A stretch of DNA of 64,000 nt from VKMB-3413 sp041027365 (GCF_041027365.1 NZ_JBFTEH010000002.1:248001-312000); one strand, 5' to 3'. Positions 31,911 through 40,974 are shown, counted from the stretch's first letter. The notes: generated from the sequence alone by a model not told the origin. A program made the numbers and translations.

Positions 31911-32455
31911 TGGCCGAAGACCGCACCTTCATTCCGCTCGGGATCGCCGTCCTGACCGTCTCCGACACCCGCACGCTCGCCGACGACCGGTCCGGCGACA
32001 CGCTGGTCGAGCGGCTGGAGAAGGCCGGCCATCGCCTCGCCGACCGCCGCATCGTCACGGACGACGTCGAGGCGATCCGCGACGCCGTCACCGCCTGGTG
32101 CGAGCGCGACGATGTCGACGTGGTGATCACCACCGGCGGCACGGGCTTTACCGGACGTGACGTCACGCCCGAGGCCCTGGAGCCGCTGTTCGAGAAGCGC
32201 ATGGACGGCTTTTCCGCCGTCTTCCACCGCATCTCCTATGACAAGATCGGCGTCTCGACGATCCAGTCCCGCGCCACCGGCGGCGTGATCGCCGCCACCT
32301 TCGTCTTCGTGCTGCCGGGCTCGCCCGGTGCCTGCCGCGACGGATGGGACCATATTCTTGAGGCGCAGCTCGACTACCGGCACAAGCCCTGCAATTTCGT
32401 CGAGATCATGCCGCGGCTGGACGAGCACCTGCGGCGGGGCGGCCGCTCCGCCTGA
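31910..32455 (+). CDS. moaB: MoaB/Mog-type molybdopterin adenylyltransferase-like protein
   Basis: This is a 181-residue MoaB family protein of molybdenum cofactor synthesis. The hallmark VITTGGTGFTGRDVTPEA (residues 64-81) binds the pterin, and the SDTRT and VLPGSPGACRDGWDHIL blocks are also conserved. In some bacteria MoaB is catalytically silent and Mog does the adenylylation; the distinction cannot be made from this sequence. It overlaps the ispE stop by one base, so it is translationally coupled. No other moa genes are nearby. It is convergent with the following glycosyltransferase-like gene. Confidence 0.93.
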   Translation: MAEDRTFIPLGIAVLTVSDTRTLADDRSGDTLVERLEKAGHRLADRRIVTDDVEAIRDAVTAWCERDDVDVVITTGGTGFTGRDVTPEALEPLFEKRMDGFSAVFHRISYDKIGVSTIQSRATGGVIAATFVFVLPGSPGACRDGWDHILEAQLDYRHKPCNFVEIMPRLDEHLRRGGRSA

Positions 32456-32488
32456 GGCGAGGCTTCGACGGTCTCTGCCGGCAGCGCA

Positions 32489-33067
32489 TCACTTGCGCCT
32501 GCGCTGGGCGGGCCGGATCTCCGCCGGCAGCCGTCCGACGGCGAGCCCCCTCGCCACCCCCTCCAGGCTCCCCGCTCCCTTGGCCTGGCCGAGCGCCTGT
32601 GCCTTGCGCAGGAGGACGCCTTCCGCCAGCGCCGTACGCTTCTGCGAGAAGCGTCCGAGAAGGCCCGGCCGGTCGGCACGTGCCCGAGCGAAGCGGACGG
32701 CCGAGGCGCCTGCGCGGCCGCCCGCCACCTCCTCGACATGCTCCGCCACCGCCGGAATCCAGCCCGGCTGGAGACGCGCGCCCGGCTCCAGCAGCAGCAG
32801 CCAGTCGCCTTTCGCCTGCGCCACCACGGAGTGAAGGTCGCCGGGCTCTGCCACTCGGCAGCCCGCATGGTCGGCAACCTTCCGGGCGCTGACGTCCATT
32901 CCCCGGTCGATCAGCACGACCTCGCGGACGACGCCCTCCACGGCCCCGGGAATCAGCGTCGCCAGGCTCGCCGCCAGCTTCTGATCGTCGGCCCCGCAAT
33001 CCATCAACACGCTCAGCATGGCACCCGGCTTAGCGGGATCCGGGAACCTTTGCCAGCCATCCGTCAT
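32489..33067 (-). CDS. Glycosyltransferase family A-like protein
   Basis: This is a 192-residue protein with the N-terminal nucleotide-binding half of a GT-A (family 2) fold: strands SVLMDCGADDQKLAASLATL, VREVVLIDRG and GDWLLLLEPGARLQPGWI. The usual DxD motif is replaced by LEPGARL, so it may bind a sugar nucleotide weakly or be inactive. The C-terminal segment is basic and low-complexity. A start at 33019 (MLSVLMD) would place it on the core; 33067 gives 16 extra residues. Similar genes sit beside moaB in many rhizobia. It is divergent from the radical SAM gene. Confidence 0.7.
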   Translation of the reverse strand: MTDGWQRFPDPAKPGAMLSVLMDCGADDQKLAASLATLIPGAVEGVVREVVLIDRGMDVSARKVADHAGCRVAEPGDLHSVVAQAKGDWLLLLEPGARLQPGWIPAVAEHVEEVAGGRAGASAVRFARARADRPGLLGRFSQKRTALAEGVLLRKAQALGQAKGAGSLEGVARGLAVGRLPAEIRPAQRRRK

Positions 33068-33143
33068 TTTGTTCTTGTCTTGTTCTCATGGACGCGTTAG
33101 GACTTCGTTCACAACTCGAAGACAGCCCTTGAGGAGGGCCCTC

Positions 33144-34301
33144 ATGCGGGACGTTTCCACGGCCGATCGCGCGGCGTTCGCCTCCCCCGACGGCATCGAC
33201 ATCGCCAACCATATTCTGGACGAATCCGGCCTGCGCGTCGGCTTCGACCGGCGCCGCGGCCGAGGCGCCGGGGCCAATCCCAGCGGGCGCTACGAGCCGT
33301 TCGCCCGGTCGAGCTTCGACGACGGCTGGAACAGCCTTGAGCAGTTGCCGGCCTTCAAGACCGATGTGCAGGTCGAGCGGCCGAAGACGATCATCACGCG
33401 CAATGCCTCGCCCGACATCTCCTTCGACGGGTCGATCAATCCCTATCGCGGCTGCGAACACGGCTGCGTCTACTGCTTCGCGCGGCCGACGCACGCCTAT
33501 ATGGGCATGTCGCCCGGGCTCGACTTCGAATCGCGCCTCTTCGCCAAGCCCAACGCTGCCGAACTCCTGGAGCGGGAGCTCTCGAAGCCGGGCTACGAGG
33601 TGAAGTCGATCGCCATCGGCACCAACACCGATCCCTATCAGCCGATCGAGAAGAGCTGGGGGATCATGCGCGAGATCCTCGAGGTGCTGGAGGCTGCGAA
33701 TCATCCGGTCGGCATCGTCACGAAATCAGCGCTCGTGACGCGCGACATCGACATCCTGTCGCGCATGGCGGCCAAGGGCCTCGCCCGGGTGGCGTTGTCC
33801 GTGACGACGCTCGACCGGACGCTGGCACGGGCGATGGAGCCGCGCGCGGCGACGCCGGCGAAGCGGCTGGAAGCGGTGAAGGCGCTCTCCGAGGCCGGCA
33901 TCCCCACCATGGTGATGACGGCGCCGATCATTCCCGGCCTCAACGATTCGGAGATCGAGCGGCTCTTGGAATCGGCCAGGACCGCCGGTGCCCGCGAGGC
34001 CGGCTACGTCCTCCTCCGCCTGCCTCAGGAGGTCTCGCCCCTCTTCAAAGAATGGCTACTCAGGCACTATCCAAACCGCTACCGGCACGTCCTGTCGCTG
34101 CTGCGCTCGATGCGCGACGGCAAGGACTACGACGCGGAGTGGGGCAAGCGCATGCGCGGCACCGGCCCCTACGCGTTCCAGATTCGCCGGCGCTTCGAGA
34201 TGACCGTGAAGCGGCTCGGCCTCAACGAGACCCGAACGGAGCTCAACTGCGACCTGTTCACGCCTCCCAAGGGTGCCGGCGTCCAGCTGGCCCTCCTCTA
34301 G
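33144..34301 (+). CDS. PA0069-type radical SAM protein
   Basis: This is a 385-residue radical SAM enzyme. The iron-sulfur motif C-x3-C-x2-C stands in YRGCEHGCVYCFARPTHAY near residue 100. The flanking blocks SINPYRG and AIGTNTDPYQPIEKSW are the signature of the PA0069/SplB-related family, whose reaction is unknown; a DNA-repair or RNA-modifying role is often suggested. The start at 33144 is set by GAGGAGGGC. The long frame begun at 33018 overlaps the divergent gene and is rejected. The rnhB gene follows on the same strand, an association conserved in alphaproteobacteria. Confidence 0.9.
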   Translation: MRDVSTADRAAFASPDGIDIANHILDESGLRVGFDRRRGRGAGANPSGRYEPFARSSFDDGWNSLEQLPAFKTDVQVERPKTIITRNASPDISFDGSINPYRGCEHGCVYCFARPTHAYMGMSPGLDFESRLFAKPNAAELLERELSKPGYEVKSIAIGTNTDPYQPIEKSWGIMREILEVLEAANHPVGIVTKSALVTRDIDILSRMAAKGLARVALSVTTLDRTLARAMEPRAATPAKRLEAVKALSEAGIPTMVMTAPIIPGLNDSEIERLLESARTAGAREAGYVLLRLPQEVSPLFKEWLLRHYPNRYRHVLSLLRSMRDGKDYDAEWGKRMRGTGPYAFQIRRRFEMTVKRLGLNETRTELNCDLFTPPKGAGVQLALL

Positions 34302-34498
34302 CGGCCGGAGGGCGCAGAGGCGACTGAAGCCGCCGCGGGCAGCAACAGCCCGCCAGTCCGACACCGGGAGGCGCCGAGCGGCGCGTCCCGTCCGCATCGG
34401 CCGCCCGCGTTCTTCGGCCGAGCGGCTCGCCGGCTCCTCACCCCTCGAGCTGACGAGCCTTGTGGAGAATCGGAGAATGCGCGAGTCTCCGCCGCACG

Positions 34499-35191
34499 AT
34501 GACTCGCCGTTCCTCCGATTCTCCCGTCCCTTCCAGGCAGCGCAAGCCGACTGCCGTCGCGCAGCCGGCGGCCGGTCCCGACTACAGCCGGGAAGCGGCG
34601 CTGCTGGCGGCCGGCGCGCGCCTGGTCGCCGGCATCGACGAGGCCGGGCGCGGACCGCTCGCAGGCCCGGTCGTGGCGGCGGCCGTGATTCTCGACCCGG
34701 AATGCGTGCCGGACGGGCTGAACGATTCCAAGAAGCTGGATGCGGCCGAACGCGAGCGGCTGTTCCGCGAGATCCTCGCCTGCGCGAGCGTCGGCTTCGC
34801 CTCCGCCAGCGCGCTGGAGATCGACCGCTACAACATTCGCGGCGCGACCCTCCTCGCGATGCGCCGCGCGCTGCACGCCTTGGGGGAGGCGCCCTGCCAC
34901 GTCCTGATCGACGGCCGTGACGTTCCGCCCCTGTTGCGGTGCCCCGGAACGGCCGTCATTTCGGGCGACGCCCTGTCGCTGTCGATCGCGGCCGCCTCGA
35001 TCGTCGCCAAGGTGGCGCGCGACCGGATGATGACCCGCGCCTGCCGCGCCTATGCCGGCTACGGCTTTTCGCGCCACATGGGCTATGCCACCGCCGAGCA
35101 CCTGGAAGCGATCGGCCGGCTCGGCCCCTCGCCCATCCACCGCATGAGCTTCCGCCCGCTGCGGCGCGACCTCCTCGACGCAGCGGAATAG
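34499..35191 (+). CDS. rnhB: Ribonuclease HII
   Basis: This is a 230-residue enzyme that removes ribonucleotides from DNA and RNA-DNA hybrids. The active-site blocks are GIDEAGRGPLAGPVVAAAV (Asp and Glu ligands of the metal) near residue 40, ILDPE and LNDSKKLD, and VLIDGRDVPP followed by ASIVAKVARDRMM. The opening 30 residues are low-complexity Ser/Arg/Pro. Start 34499 is chosen because it directly precedes MTRRSSD; the frame is also open from 34460. Three GANTC sites cluster across the start. The gene ccrM, often downstream, is not present here. Confidence 0.95.
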   Translation: MTRRSSDSPVPSRQRKPTAVAQPAAGPDYSREAALLAAGARLVAGIDEAGRGPLAGPVVAAAVILDPECVPDGLNDSKKLDAAERERLFREILACASVGFASASALEIDRYNIRGATLLAMRRALHALGEAPCHVLIDGRDVPPLLRCPGTAVISGDALSLSIAAASIVAKVARDRMMTRACRAYAGYGFSRHMGYATAEHLEAIGRLGPSPIHRMSFRPLRRDLLDAAE

Positions 35192-35360
35192 CGCGGCGGC
35201 CCTGGCTGCAGAGCTGGACGAAGGTCGCGGCTGCGGCGCCTCCGCCGACGCCGTATTCGCACACCGCGCCCCTTCCCGGCTCGCCGCACGACCTCCCCGC
35301 CTCATCAAATCAGGAAGCGCCGGAAGCGGCGGCTGTCGGCCGAAAGCCCTCGCCGGACAC

Positions 35361-35384
35361 GAAAAAGGCCGCTCGCGGCGGCCT
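35361..35384 (-). terminator. Intrinsic terminator of the ATP synthase operon
   Basis: On the minus strand a 7-bp stem, AGGCCGC with GCGGCCT around a 5-nt loop, is followed by TTTTTC (35361-35366). It lies 30 bp after the atpF stop and is well formed, so it ends the atpI-B-E-F'-F transcript. Confidence 0.85.
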
Positions 35385-35413
35385 CGTTCAATTTCCCGGG
35401 ATGATCCGACCGA

Positions 35414-35893
35414 TCAGTTCAGCCGCTTGCGGACCTCGCCGATCGACTGGTCGATGAACTGGCCGCTGGCGCCGCCGGAATTGCGCTCGGCGATGATCCG
35501 GGCCGAAGCCGCGACGGCGAGGTTGACGGCAGACGCACGCACCTCGGCGACCGCGTCCTGCTCGGCCTGGCCGATCTTGCTCTCCGCCATGGCCGTGCGG
35601 CGCGCGACGTAGTCCTCGTTCTTGCGGCGGGCCTCGTCGAGCATCAGCTCGGCCTCGCGCTTGGCGGCGGCGACGATGTCCTTCGCCTCCTGCTCGGCCT
35701 CGCGCCGGCGGCGCTGGTACTCCGCCAGCTGCTGCTTGGCCTCTTCCTTCAGCTCGCGAGCTTCCTCGATCTCCGTGCGGATGCGCTCCGCCCGGCTGTC
35801 GAGCGACTTGCCCATCTTCGACGGCACCTTCAGGTACCAGATGAGGCCGAGAAAGATGACGAGCGCGATAAAGGCCCAGAATGTATTGTCCAT
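35414..35893 (-). CDS. atpF: ATP synthase F0 subunit b
   Basis: This is a 159-residue b subunit of the peripheral stalk. One transmembrane helix at residues 5-22 (FWAFIALVIFLGLIWYL) is followed by a long charged coiled coil (ELKEEAKQQLAEYQRRRREAEQEA and more). It is the last gene of the F0 operon, 10 bp after the b' gene. Alphaproteobacteria carry both b and b' forms, which form a heterodimer connecting F0 to F1. Assignment as b rather than b' rests on order and the short N-terminus. Confidence 0.93.
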   Translation of the reverse strand: MDNTFWAFIALVIFLGLIWYLKVPSKMGKSLDSRAERIRTEIEEARELKEEAKQQLAEYQRRRREAEQEAKDIVAAAKREAELMLDEARRKNEDYVARRTAMAESKIGQAEQDAVAEVRASAVNLAVAASARIIAERNSGGASGQFIDQSIGEVRKRLN

Positions 35894-35903
35894 CGTCGTC
35901 TCC

Positions 35904-36506
35904 TCAGCCGCGAGCCGCGTCGACGGCGCTGGCGATCTCGTCCGACCCGGCTTCGATGCCGGCGACCTCGCGCAGGATGGTGTCCGTCACGTCGCGGGCG
36001 ATGCCGTCGACTTCGGCGAGCGCCGAGCGCTTCACCTCGGCGATGCGGGCCTGAGCCGCCTCGAGCTTCTCATCGAGTTCGGCGTCGAGACGCTTGCGCT
36101 CCTTCTCCGCGTCTTCGCGGGCGGAATCGCGAGCGTCCTGCGCGATCTTGTGCGCCCGGTCGCGGGCCTCCGCCAGTTCCTGCTCATAGGCGGCATGCGC
36201 CTCGTCGGCATCGGACTTCATCCGCTCGGCCGCTTCGAGGTCGAGCGCGATACGGTCACGCCGATTTTCCAGGATGCCGCCGATGCGCGGCAGGACGGTC
36301 CGCTTCAGCACCCAGTAGAAGACGCCGAAGGTGATCGCCAGCCACAGGAGCTGGGATGGGTAGAATTGCGGATCGAACGGCGGAAAGGCGCCATGCTCCG
36401 GCGCTGCGTGAACGGTTTCGCCACGCGTCGCCGCGACGTCGCTCTGCGGCGGCATATGCACGGCATCTGCTCCTTCGGTCTGGGCGAAGGCGGGCGTTAC
36501 GAACAT
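35904..36506 (-). CDS. atpG: ATP synthase F0 subunit b'
   Basis: This is a 200-residue b' subunit. It has an N-terminal extension of about 45 residues rich in small and charged residues, then one membrane helix near 52-70 (LLWLAITFGVFYWVLK) and a coiled coil with many Glu/Arg/Ala heptads. The conserved block PRIGGILENRRDRIALDLEAAERMK follows the helix. It pairs with subunit b. The gene symbol atpG is one of two in use (atpG/atpF2). Start 36506 (MFVTPAFAQ) has a potential signal-like stretch, though membrane insertion is expected from the later helix. Confidence 0.9.
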   Translation of the reverse strand: MFVTPAFAQTEGADAVHMPPQSDVAATRGETVHAAPEHGAFPPFDPQFYPSQLLWLAITFGVFYWVLKRTVLPRIGGILENRRDRIALDLEAAERMKSDADEAHAAYEQELAEARDRAHKIAQDARDSAREDAEKERKRLDAELDEKLEAAQARIAEVKRSALAEVDGIARDVTDTILREVAGIEAGSDEIASAVDAARG

Positions 36507-36579
36507 CGAAAGCTCCGGGAGTCCCTGACCGGCGGCCTCAACCGCCGCCGGCCTTCTGTCTCAGGTCGTGTCGTACCGA

Positions 36580-36807
36580 TCAGACGACGAAGAGCAGGAT
36601 AAGCGCGACGAGCAGCGAGAAGATGCCGAGCGCTTCGGTGATGGCGAAGCCGAAGATCAGGCGGCCGAACTGTCCGTCAGCGGCCGACGGGTTGCGCAGG
36701 GCGCCCGCCAGATACATGCCGAAGATCTGGCCGAGGCCGATGCCGGCGCCACCCATGCCGAGGCAGGCGATACCGGCGCCGATGTACTTTGCAGCTTCCG
36801 CGTCCAT
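36580..36807 (-). CDS. atpE: ATP synthase F0 subunit c
   Basis: This is a 75-residue proteolipid forming the rotor ring. Two transmembrane helices are visible (AAKYIGAGIACLGMGGAGIG and LIFGFAITEALGIFSLLVAL), joined by a polar loop (RNPSAADGQFG). The proton-carrying acidic residue is Glu in AITEALGIF of the second helix. The Gly-rich first helix fits tight packing in the ring. It lies between atpB and the b' gene on the same strand. Confidence 0.97.
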   Translation of the reverse strand: MDAEAAKYIGAGIACLGMGGAGIGLGQIFGMYLAGALRNPSAADGQFGRLIFGFAITEALGIFSLLVALILLFVV

Positions 36808-36882
36808 TGTGAATTCTCCTTTGGAAAGGGGTTGGCGGCTTGAGAAGCGGCAGCGTCGAACGAGGCTGCCAATGGGGTGTTT

Positions 36883-37641
36883 CTAGTGGCTCGGATGCAG
36901 GGCGTCGTTGAGGTAGAGACAGGTCAGAACCGCAAAAACGTAGGCCTGCAGCGCGGCAACCAGGAATTCGAGTGCCGTGAGGGCGATGGTCATCAGCATC
37001 GGCAGGATCGCGCCGACCGCTCCCAGGGTGCTGTAGGTACCCAGGGCGAAGACGAAGCCGGCGAAGACCTTCAGCGTGATGTGCCCAGCGAGCATGTTGC
37101 CGAACAGTCGAACCGACAGCGAGATCGGCCGCGACATGAAGGACACGATCTCGATGAGAACCACCAGCGGCAGCAGGATCGACGGCACGCCCGACGGCAC
37201 GAACAGGTGGAAGAAGTGCGTTCCGTGCTTCATCAGACCGTACACGACGACGACGCTGATCACCAGGATCGCCAGCGCGAAGGTGACGATCAGCTGGGCG
37301 GTGATCGTGAAGAAGTACGGGATCATGCCGAGGAAATTCCCGATCAGCACGAACATGAAGATCGAGAACACGAAGGGGAAGAAGCGCATGCCAGCCGTTC
37401 CGGCCGAATCGCGCAGCATGTTCGCCACGAACTCGTAGGACAGCTCGGTCACCGACTGCACGCGCGAAGGAACGAGGCCGCGCCCACGCGTCGAGTAATA
37501 CAGGAACGCCGTGGTGATCGCGACAACCAGCACCATGAACAGCGCAGAGTTGGTAAAGGAGAAATCCCAGCCGCCGATGTCGATCGGAACGATCCTGGTG
37601 ATTCGAAACTGATGGATCGGATCTGTCGGATTGTGTTCCAA
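36883..37641 (-). CDS. atpB: ATP synthase F0 subunit a
   Basis: This is a 252-residue membrane subunit forming the proton half-channels next to the c-ring. The essential Arg is in the SLSVRLFGNMLAGHITLKV block near residue 176, the hallmark of subunit a. Five or six transmembrane helices are evident, including LPLVVLIEIVSFMSRPISLS and TIALTALEFLVAALQAYVF. It begins MEHNPTDPIHQFRI. The operon gives a, c, b', b in order, with atpI upstream. The alpha and beta F1 genes are elsewhere, as usual in alphaproteobacteria. Confidence 0.97.
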   Translation of the reverse strand: MEHNPTDPIHQFRITRIVPIDIGGWDFSFTNSALFMVLVVAITTAFLYYSTRGRGLVPSRVQSVTELSYEFVANMLRDSAGTAGMRFFPFVFSIFMFVLIGNFLGMIPYFFTITAQLIVTFALAILVISVVVVYGLMKHGTHFFHLFVPSGVPSILLPLVVLIEIVSFMSRPISLSVRLFGNMLAGHITLKVFAGFVFALGTYSTLGAVGAILPMLMTIALTALEFLVAALQAYVFAVLTCLYLNDALHPSH

Positions 37642-37759
37642 ACGGTCTGGTCCTTCGTCAAACTACGTCACCCGGCGAGGGCCGATCAGCCAATAGCGTC
37701 ACAATTCGCCGACCGCAACACCCCTGAAAGACTTTCCCGGGCTGTTTCCGCAACATCGG

Positions 37760-38125
37760 TCATCGACCTTCGTCGCGCTTCCCGCCCCAGGGCGAAGCCC
37801 CGCCCGAGACCGAGCGGATGACGTTGACCGCGCCGGCGGCAAAGCCGATCAGCAGGAAGACGATAAGGCCGAAGGGGCTGCTGCCGGCGAGCCTGTCGAT
37901 GCCATAGCCGATGCCGGCGCCGACGAGGACGCCGGCGAGGAACTCGCTCGCGAGCTTCAGGCCTTCGGCGGCTCCCTGCATGCCGCCACGGTTCGACGGG
38001 GCCTTGGTTTCCTGCGGCGATCTGGCCCGCTGCTCCGCGAGCTTTCTTGCCAGATCGGCCCGCCGCGCATCCCAGTCCGCGGTCTCGCCGGGGCGTCCGC
38101 CTTCATCCGAATCCTCGGGGGTCAT
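37760..38125 (-). CDS. atpI: AtpI, F0F1 ATP synthase assembly/accessory protein
   Basis: This is a 121-residue protein with a charged, disordered N-terminus (RGGMQGAAEG preceded by acidic and Arg/Gln-rich residues) and two transmembrane helices near residues 65-82 and 85-105 (LAGVLVGAGIGYGIDRL and FGLIVFLLIGFAAGAVNVI). The second hairpin with the conserved Gly-rich turns fits AtpI, which helps c-ring assembly and perhaps Mg uptake. It is the first gene of the F0 operon; terC lies upstream on the same strand with a 78-bp gap. Confidence 0.9.
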   Translation of the reverse strand: MTPEDSDEGGRPGETADWDARRADLARKLAEQRARSPQETKAPSNRGGMQGAAEGLKLASEFLAGVLVGAGIGYGIDRLAGSSPFGLIVFLLIGFAAGAVNVIRSVSGGASPWGGKRDEGR

Positions 38126-38203
38126 GCCGATGTCTCTCCCTGCGCAGTCGCTTCGTCCGGTCGCACGGACAGGATACGCGAAATCGCGCGTATCGTCCGA
38201 GCG

Positions 38204-39208
38204 TTAGCGGATCGCGCGGCTGCGCAGAAGGCTGGCGATCGTGGTGACTGCGAGGATTGCGACGATCACGCCGAGCGAGAGGCCGGTCGAGATGTGCGGC
38301 AGTCCCTCCACGGCATGGCCGCCGTTGATGAAGGGCAGGTCGTTCGATTCCAGCGCATGGAGGATCAGCTTCGCGCCGATGAAGGCGAGGATCAGCGCCA
38401 GACCGAAACCGAGATAGACCAGCCGGTCGAGCAGACCGCCGAGAAGGAAGTAGAGGTGCAGAAGCCCGAGCAGCGAGAAGGCGTTGGCGGTGAAGACGAT
38501 GAAGGGCGCGTCCGTCAGCCCGTAGATCGCCGGGATCGAATCGAGTGCGAACAGAAGATCGGTCACGCCGAGCGCCAGAATCACCACAACCATCGGCGTG
38601 AAGAGCCGCTTGCCGTCCTTCGTCACCATCAGCGCGTTGCCGTGGAAATCCGGCGTGGTGCGGAGGTGGCTCTGGAACCACCGGACCAGGACGTTCGGCT
38701 TGTAGTCCTCGTCGGTCGACTTGCCGCTCGACAGGCTTTCGATGGCCAGATGCACGGCCGTGTAGAGCAGGAAGGCGCCGAAGATATAGAAAACCCAGGA
38801 GAACCGCTCGATCGCCGCCGCGCCGATGGCGATGAAGAGGCCCCGCATCAGCAGCGCCAGCAGGATGCCGATCAGCAGCGCCTTCTGCTGGTCTGCCCGC
38901 GGCACGCGGAACGTCTTCATCATGATGACGAAGACGAACAGGTTGTCGACCGACAGGCTCTTCTCGGTGATGTAGCCGGCGAAGAACTCGATGCCGTGCG
39001 TGTGGTCCCAGAATATCCAGACGCCGCCGCCGAAGATGACGGCGATCACGACGTAGAAGGTCGACCACAGGCCGGCCTCCTTGAAGCTCGGCTCGTGCGC
39101 CTTGCGCACGTGGGTGAGGAAATCGAAGACGAATAGCGCGGCAATGCCACCGACCGTCCCCAGCCAGACCCAGAGGTGTACCGTATCGCCACCGCTGGCG
39201 CCGCTCAT
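38204..39208 (-). CDS. TerC family integral membrane protein
   Basis: This is a 334-residue polytopic membrane protein of the TerC/Alx group, implicated in manganese export and tellurite or pH response. The paired acidic/Asn membrane signature is seen in EKSLSVDNLFVFVIMM near residue 80 and GVTDLLFALDSIPA near 220, both in transmembrane segments. About eight membrane helices are present. Start 39208 (MSGASGG) has GGAAGAG just upstream; GTG at 39223 is in frame. Manganese-riboswitch leaders often precede such genes, but I cannot recognise one in this 5' region. An ethanolamine permease lies upstream with a strong hairpin between. Confidence 0.88.
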   Translation of the reverse strand: MSGASGGDTVHLWVWLGTVGGIAALFVFDFLTHVRKAHEPSFKEAGLWSTFYVVIAVIFGGGVWIFWDHTHGIEFFAGYITEKSLSVDNLFVFVIMMKTFRVPRADQQKALLIGILLALLMRGLFIAIGAAAIERFSWVFYIFGAFLLYTAVHLAIESLSSGKSTDEDYKPNVLVRWFQSHLRTTPDFHGNALMVTKDGKRLFTPMVVVILALGVTDLLFALDSIPAIYGLTDAPFIVFTANAFSLLGLLHLYFLLGGLLDRLVYLGFGLALILAFIGAKLILHALESNDLPFINGGHAVEGLPHISTGLSLGVIVAILAVTTIASLLRSRAIR

Positions 39209-39378
39209 CGCCGTCTCTTCCACACATCTCTCCCGACTGCGAGGCCGCGACCCCGTCCGCGCCGGCGGACGCCGGCGTCGCCCCTAGATGTGCAGCAGGT
39301 GAGCGGATTGAAAGGTTCGACGGGAATCCAAACAGGGCCCGCCGCGGGAGTGCGCCGTCGCTTCGCCCGAACGCGGAG

Positions 39379-39410
39379 AGGCCCGCCGGCGCTTTGCCGC
39401 CGACGGGCCT
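39379..39410 (-). terminator. Terminator-like hairpin between the ethanolamine permease and terC
   Basis: A 13-position stem (AGGCCCGTCGGCG with CGCCGGCGGGCCT on the minus strand, one G-T pair) closes a 6-nt loop and is followed by a pyrimidine-rich CTCTCC rather than a T run. It lies 47 bp after the permease stop. It probably limits read-through into terC. Confidence 0.6.
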
Positions 39411-39456
39411 TGTCACATCATGCGACGAAACGGAAGGTCGCCGGCTCCAGTCCCTT

Positions 39457-40974
39457 TCAGACGGCGCCTGCCGGCCGCGGCACGGAGCCCGCATCGCTAT
39501 GGCCGCCGGCATGTTCGATCGCGAACTCCTCCTCCGGCGAGAGGATCAGCCGGTGCCGGCCGACGAGCGCGAAATAGACGATGCCGATGGCGAACCAGAT
39601 CGCGACGCCGAGGACGCCGGCCCGGTAGGTCGGGTCGGAGAGCTGGAAGCCGAGGGTGACCACCGCGATCACGATGGTCAGCGCGGCGCCGGTCAGGCCG
39701 AACGGGCTCTTGTAGGGCCGCGCGATGCCGGCATGGTTCCGCCGCAGGAGGATGAACGAGATCGCCTGCGCGATGTAGGAACACATGGCCCCGAACACCG
39801 CCATGTTGAGAAGCGTGCCGCCGATGACCGCGGAGCCGGCATCGGCGCCGAGGCCGAAGAACAGCGCCAGCATGATCGCGAGCCCGACCACCGCGCCGGC
39901 GATCATCGCGACGTGCGGCGTCTTGCGCTGGTCGTGCGTCACCGAGAGAAAGGGCGGGAAGTAGCCTGCCCGCGAGAGCGAGTAGATCTGCCGCCCCTGC
40001 GCGAAGATGATCGTGTGGAACGAGGCGACGAGGCCGATGATCGCGACGAAGGCGAGGAGCTTGGCCAGCCCCGTGCCGTAGATCGCCCGGAAGCCGTCGA
40101 GCAGCGGTTCGCCGGAAGAGCCGAGCTTGAACGATCCGACGCCCGGCAGCGCCGGATTGAGGAACAGGATCAGGAAGGCCGTGACGATCAGCGTCAGCAT
40201 GCCGAGGATGATGCCCTTCGGCATGTCGCGCTGCGGATCGGCGGATTCCTCCGCCGCCAGCGGCAGCTGTTCGATCGCGAGGAAGGACCAGACCGCGAAG
40301 GGCAGCGCAGCGAGCGCGCCGGTGATGCCCATCGGCAGGAGCGGGCCGTGGCCTTCCGGCAGTTCGATGCCGCCGGGTCCGATGTTCAGCGCCCAGCGCG
40401 AAAAGTCGAAGGACGGCAGCGCCGACAGGAAGAAGACGAGAAGGATGCCGAGCGCCATCAGCGTCACGACCATCGTCACCTTGAAGGACAGTTCGACCCC
40501 GGCGAAGTTCAGCCCGACGAAGAGGATGTAGCCGACGATCCACCACACCGGCTGGAACGCCGTCGGGGTCTCGAAGATGCCGGTGAGATAGGAGCCGATG
40601 AAGAACACCACGACGGCGGGCGTCAGCACGTATTCGACGTTCTCGAAAAGCCCGGTGACGAAGCCGCCCCAGGGCCCCATCGTCGTGCGCGCGAAGGAAT
40701 AGGCGGCGCCGGTGTGCGGCAGGGCGGGCGACATCTCGGCGATCGAGAAGGTCAGGCCGAGATACATGATCGCGATGACGATCGTCGCGATCAGCATGCC
40801 GCCCCAGCCGTCGGAGAGCAGGCCGAGGTTCCAGCCGGAATACTGGCCGGAGATGACCGCGCCGACGCCGAGCGCCCAGAGCGACCAGACGCCGGCATAT
40901 TTCTTCAGACCGCGCTTCTCGAAATAGCCGGCCTCCGCGGCACGGTATGCGATGCCCTTCTTCTCCGTCGCCAT
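39457..40974 (-). CDS. eat: Ethanolamine permease (APC family)
   Basis: This is a 505-residue secondary transporter of the amino acid-polyamine-organocation superfamily with about 12 transmembrane helices. The first helices contain the substrate-site blocks GVGAVISGQYSGWNLGL and MYLGLTFSIAEMSPALPHTGAAY. Its best-known family members are ethanolamine permeases of Hyphomicrobiales, and its position 135 bp downstream of eutC, on the same strand, supports that substrate. Start 40974 (MATEKKGIAYRAA) is the only good one. A perfect inverted repeat at 41061-41081 lies in the gap before it. Confidence 0.9.
   Translation of the reverse strand: MATEKKGIAYRAAEAGYFEKRGLKKYAGVWSLWALGVGAVISGQYSGWNLGLLSDGWGGMLIATIVIAIMYLGLTFSIAEMSPALPHTGAAYSFARTTMGPWGGFVTGLFENVEYVLTPAVVVFFIGSYLTGIFETPTAFQPVWWIVGYILFVGLNFAGVELSFKVTMVVTLMALGILLVFFLSALPSFDFSRWALNIGPGGIELPEGHGPLLPMGITGALAALPFAVWSFLAIEQLPLAAEESADPQRDMPKGIILGMLTLIVTAFLILFLNPALPGVGSFKLGSSGEPLLDGFRAIYGTGLAKLLAFVAIIGLVASFHTIIFAQGRQIYSLSRAGYFPPFLSVTHDQRKTPHVAMIAGAVVGLAIMLALFFGLGADAGSAVIGGTLLNMAVFGAMCSYIAQAISFILLRRNHAGIARPYKSPFGLTGAALTIVIAVVTLGFQLSDPTYRAGVLGVAIWFAIGIVYFALVGRHRLILSPEEEFAIEHAGGHSDAGSVPRPAGAV

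Noticed and set aside
39209..39378. Manganese (yybP-ykoY) riboswitch upstream of terC
   Set aside because: GC-rich hairpins exist but the conserved internal loop sequence is not recognisable.
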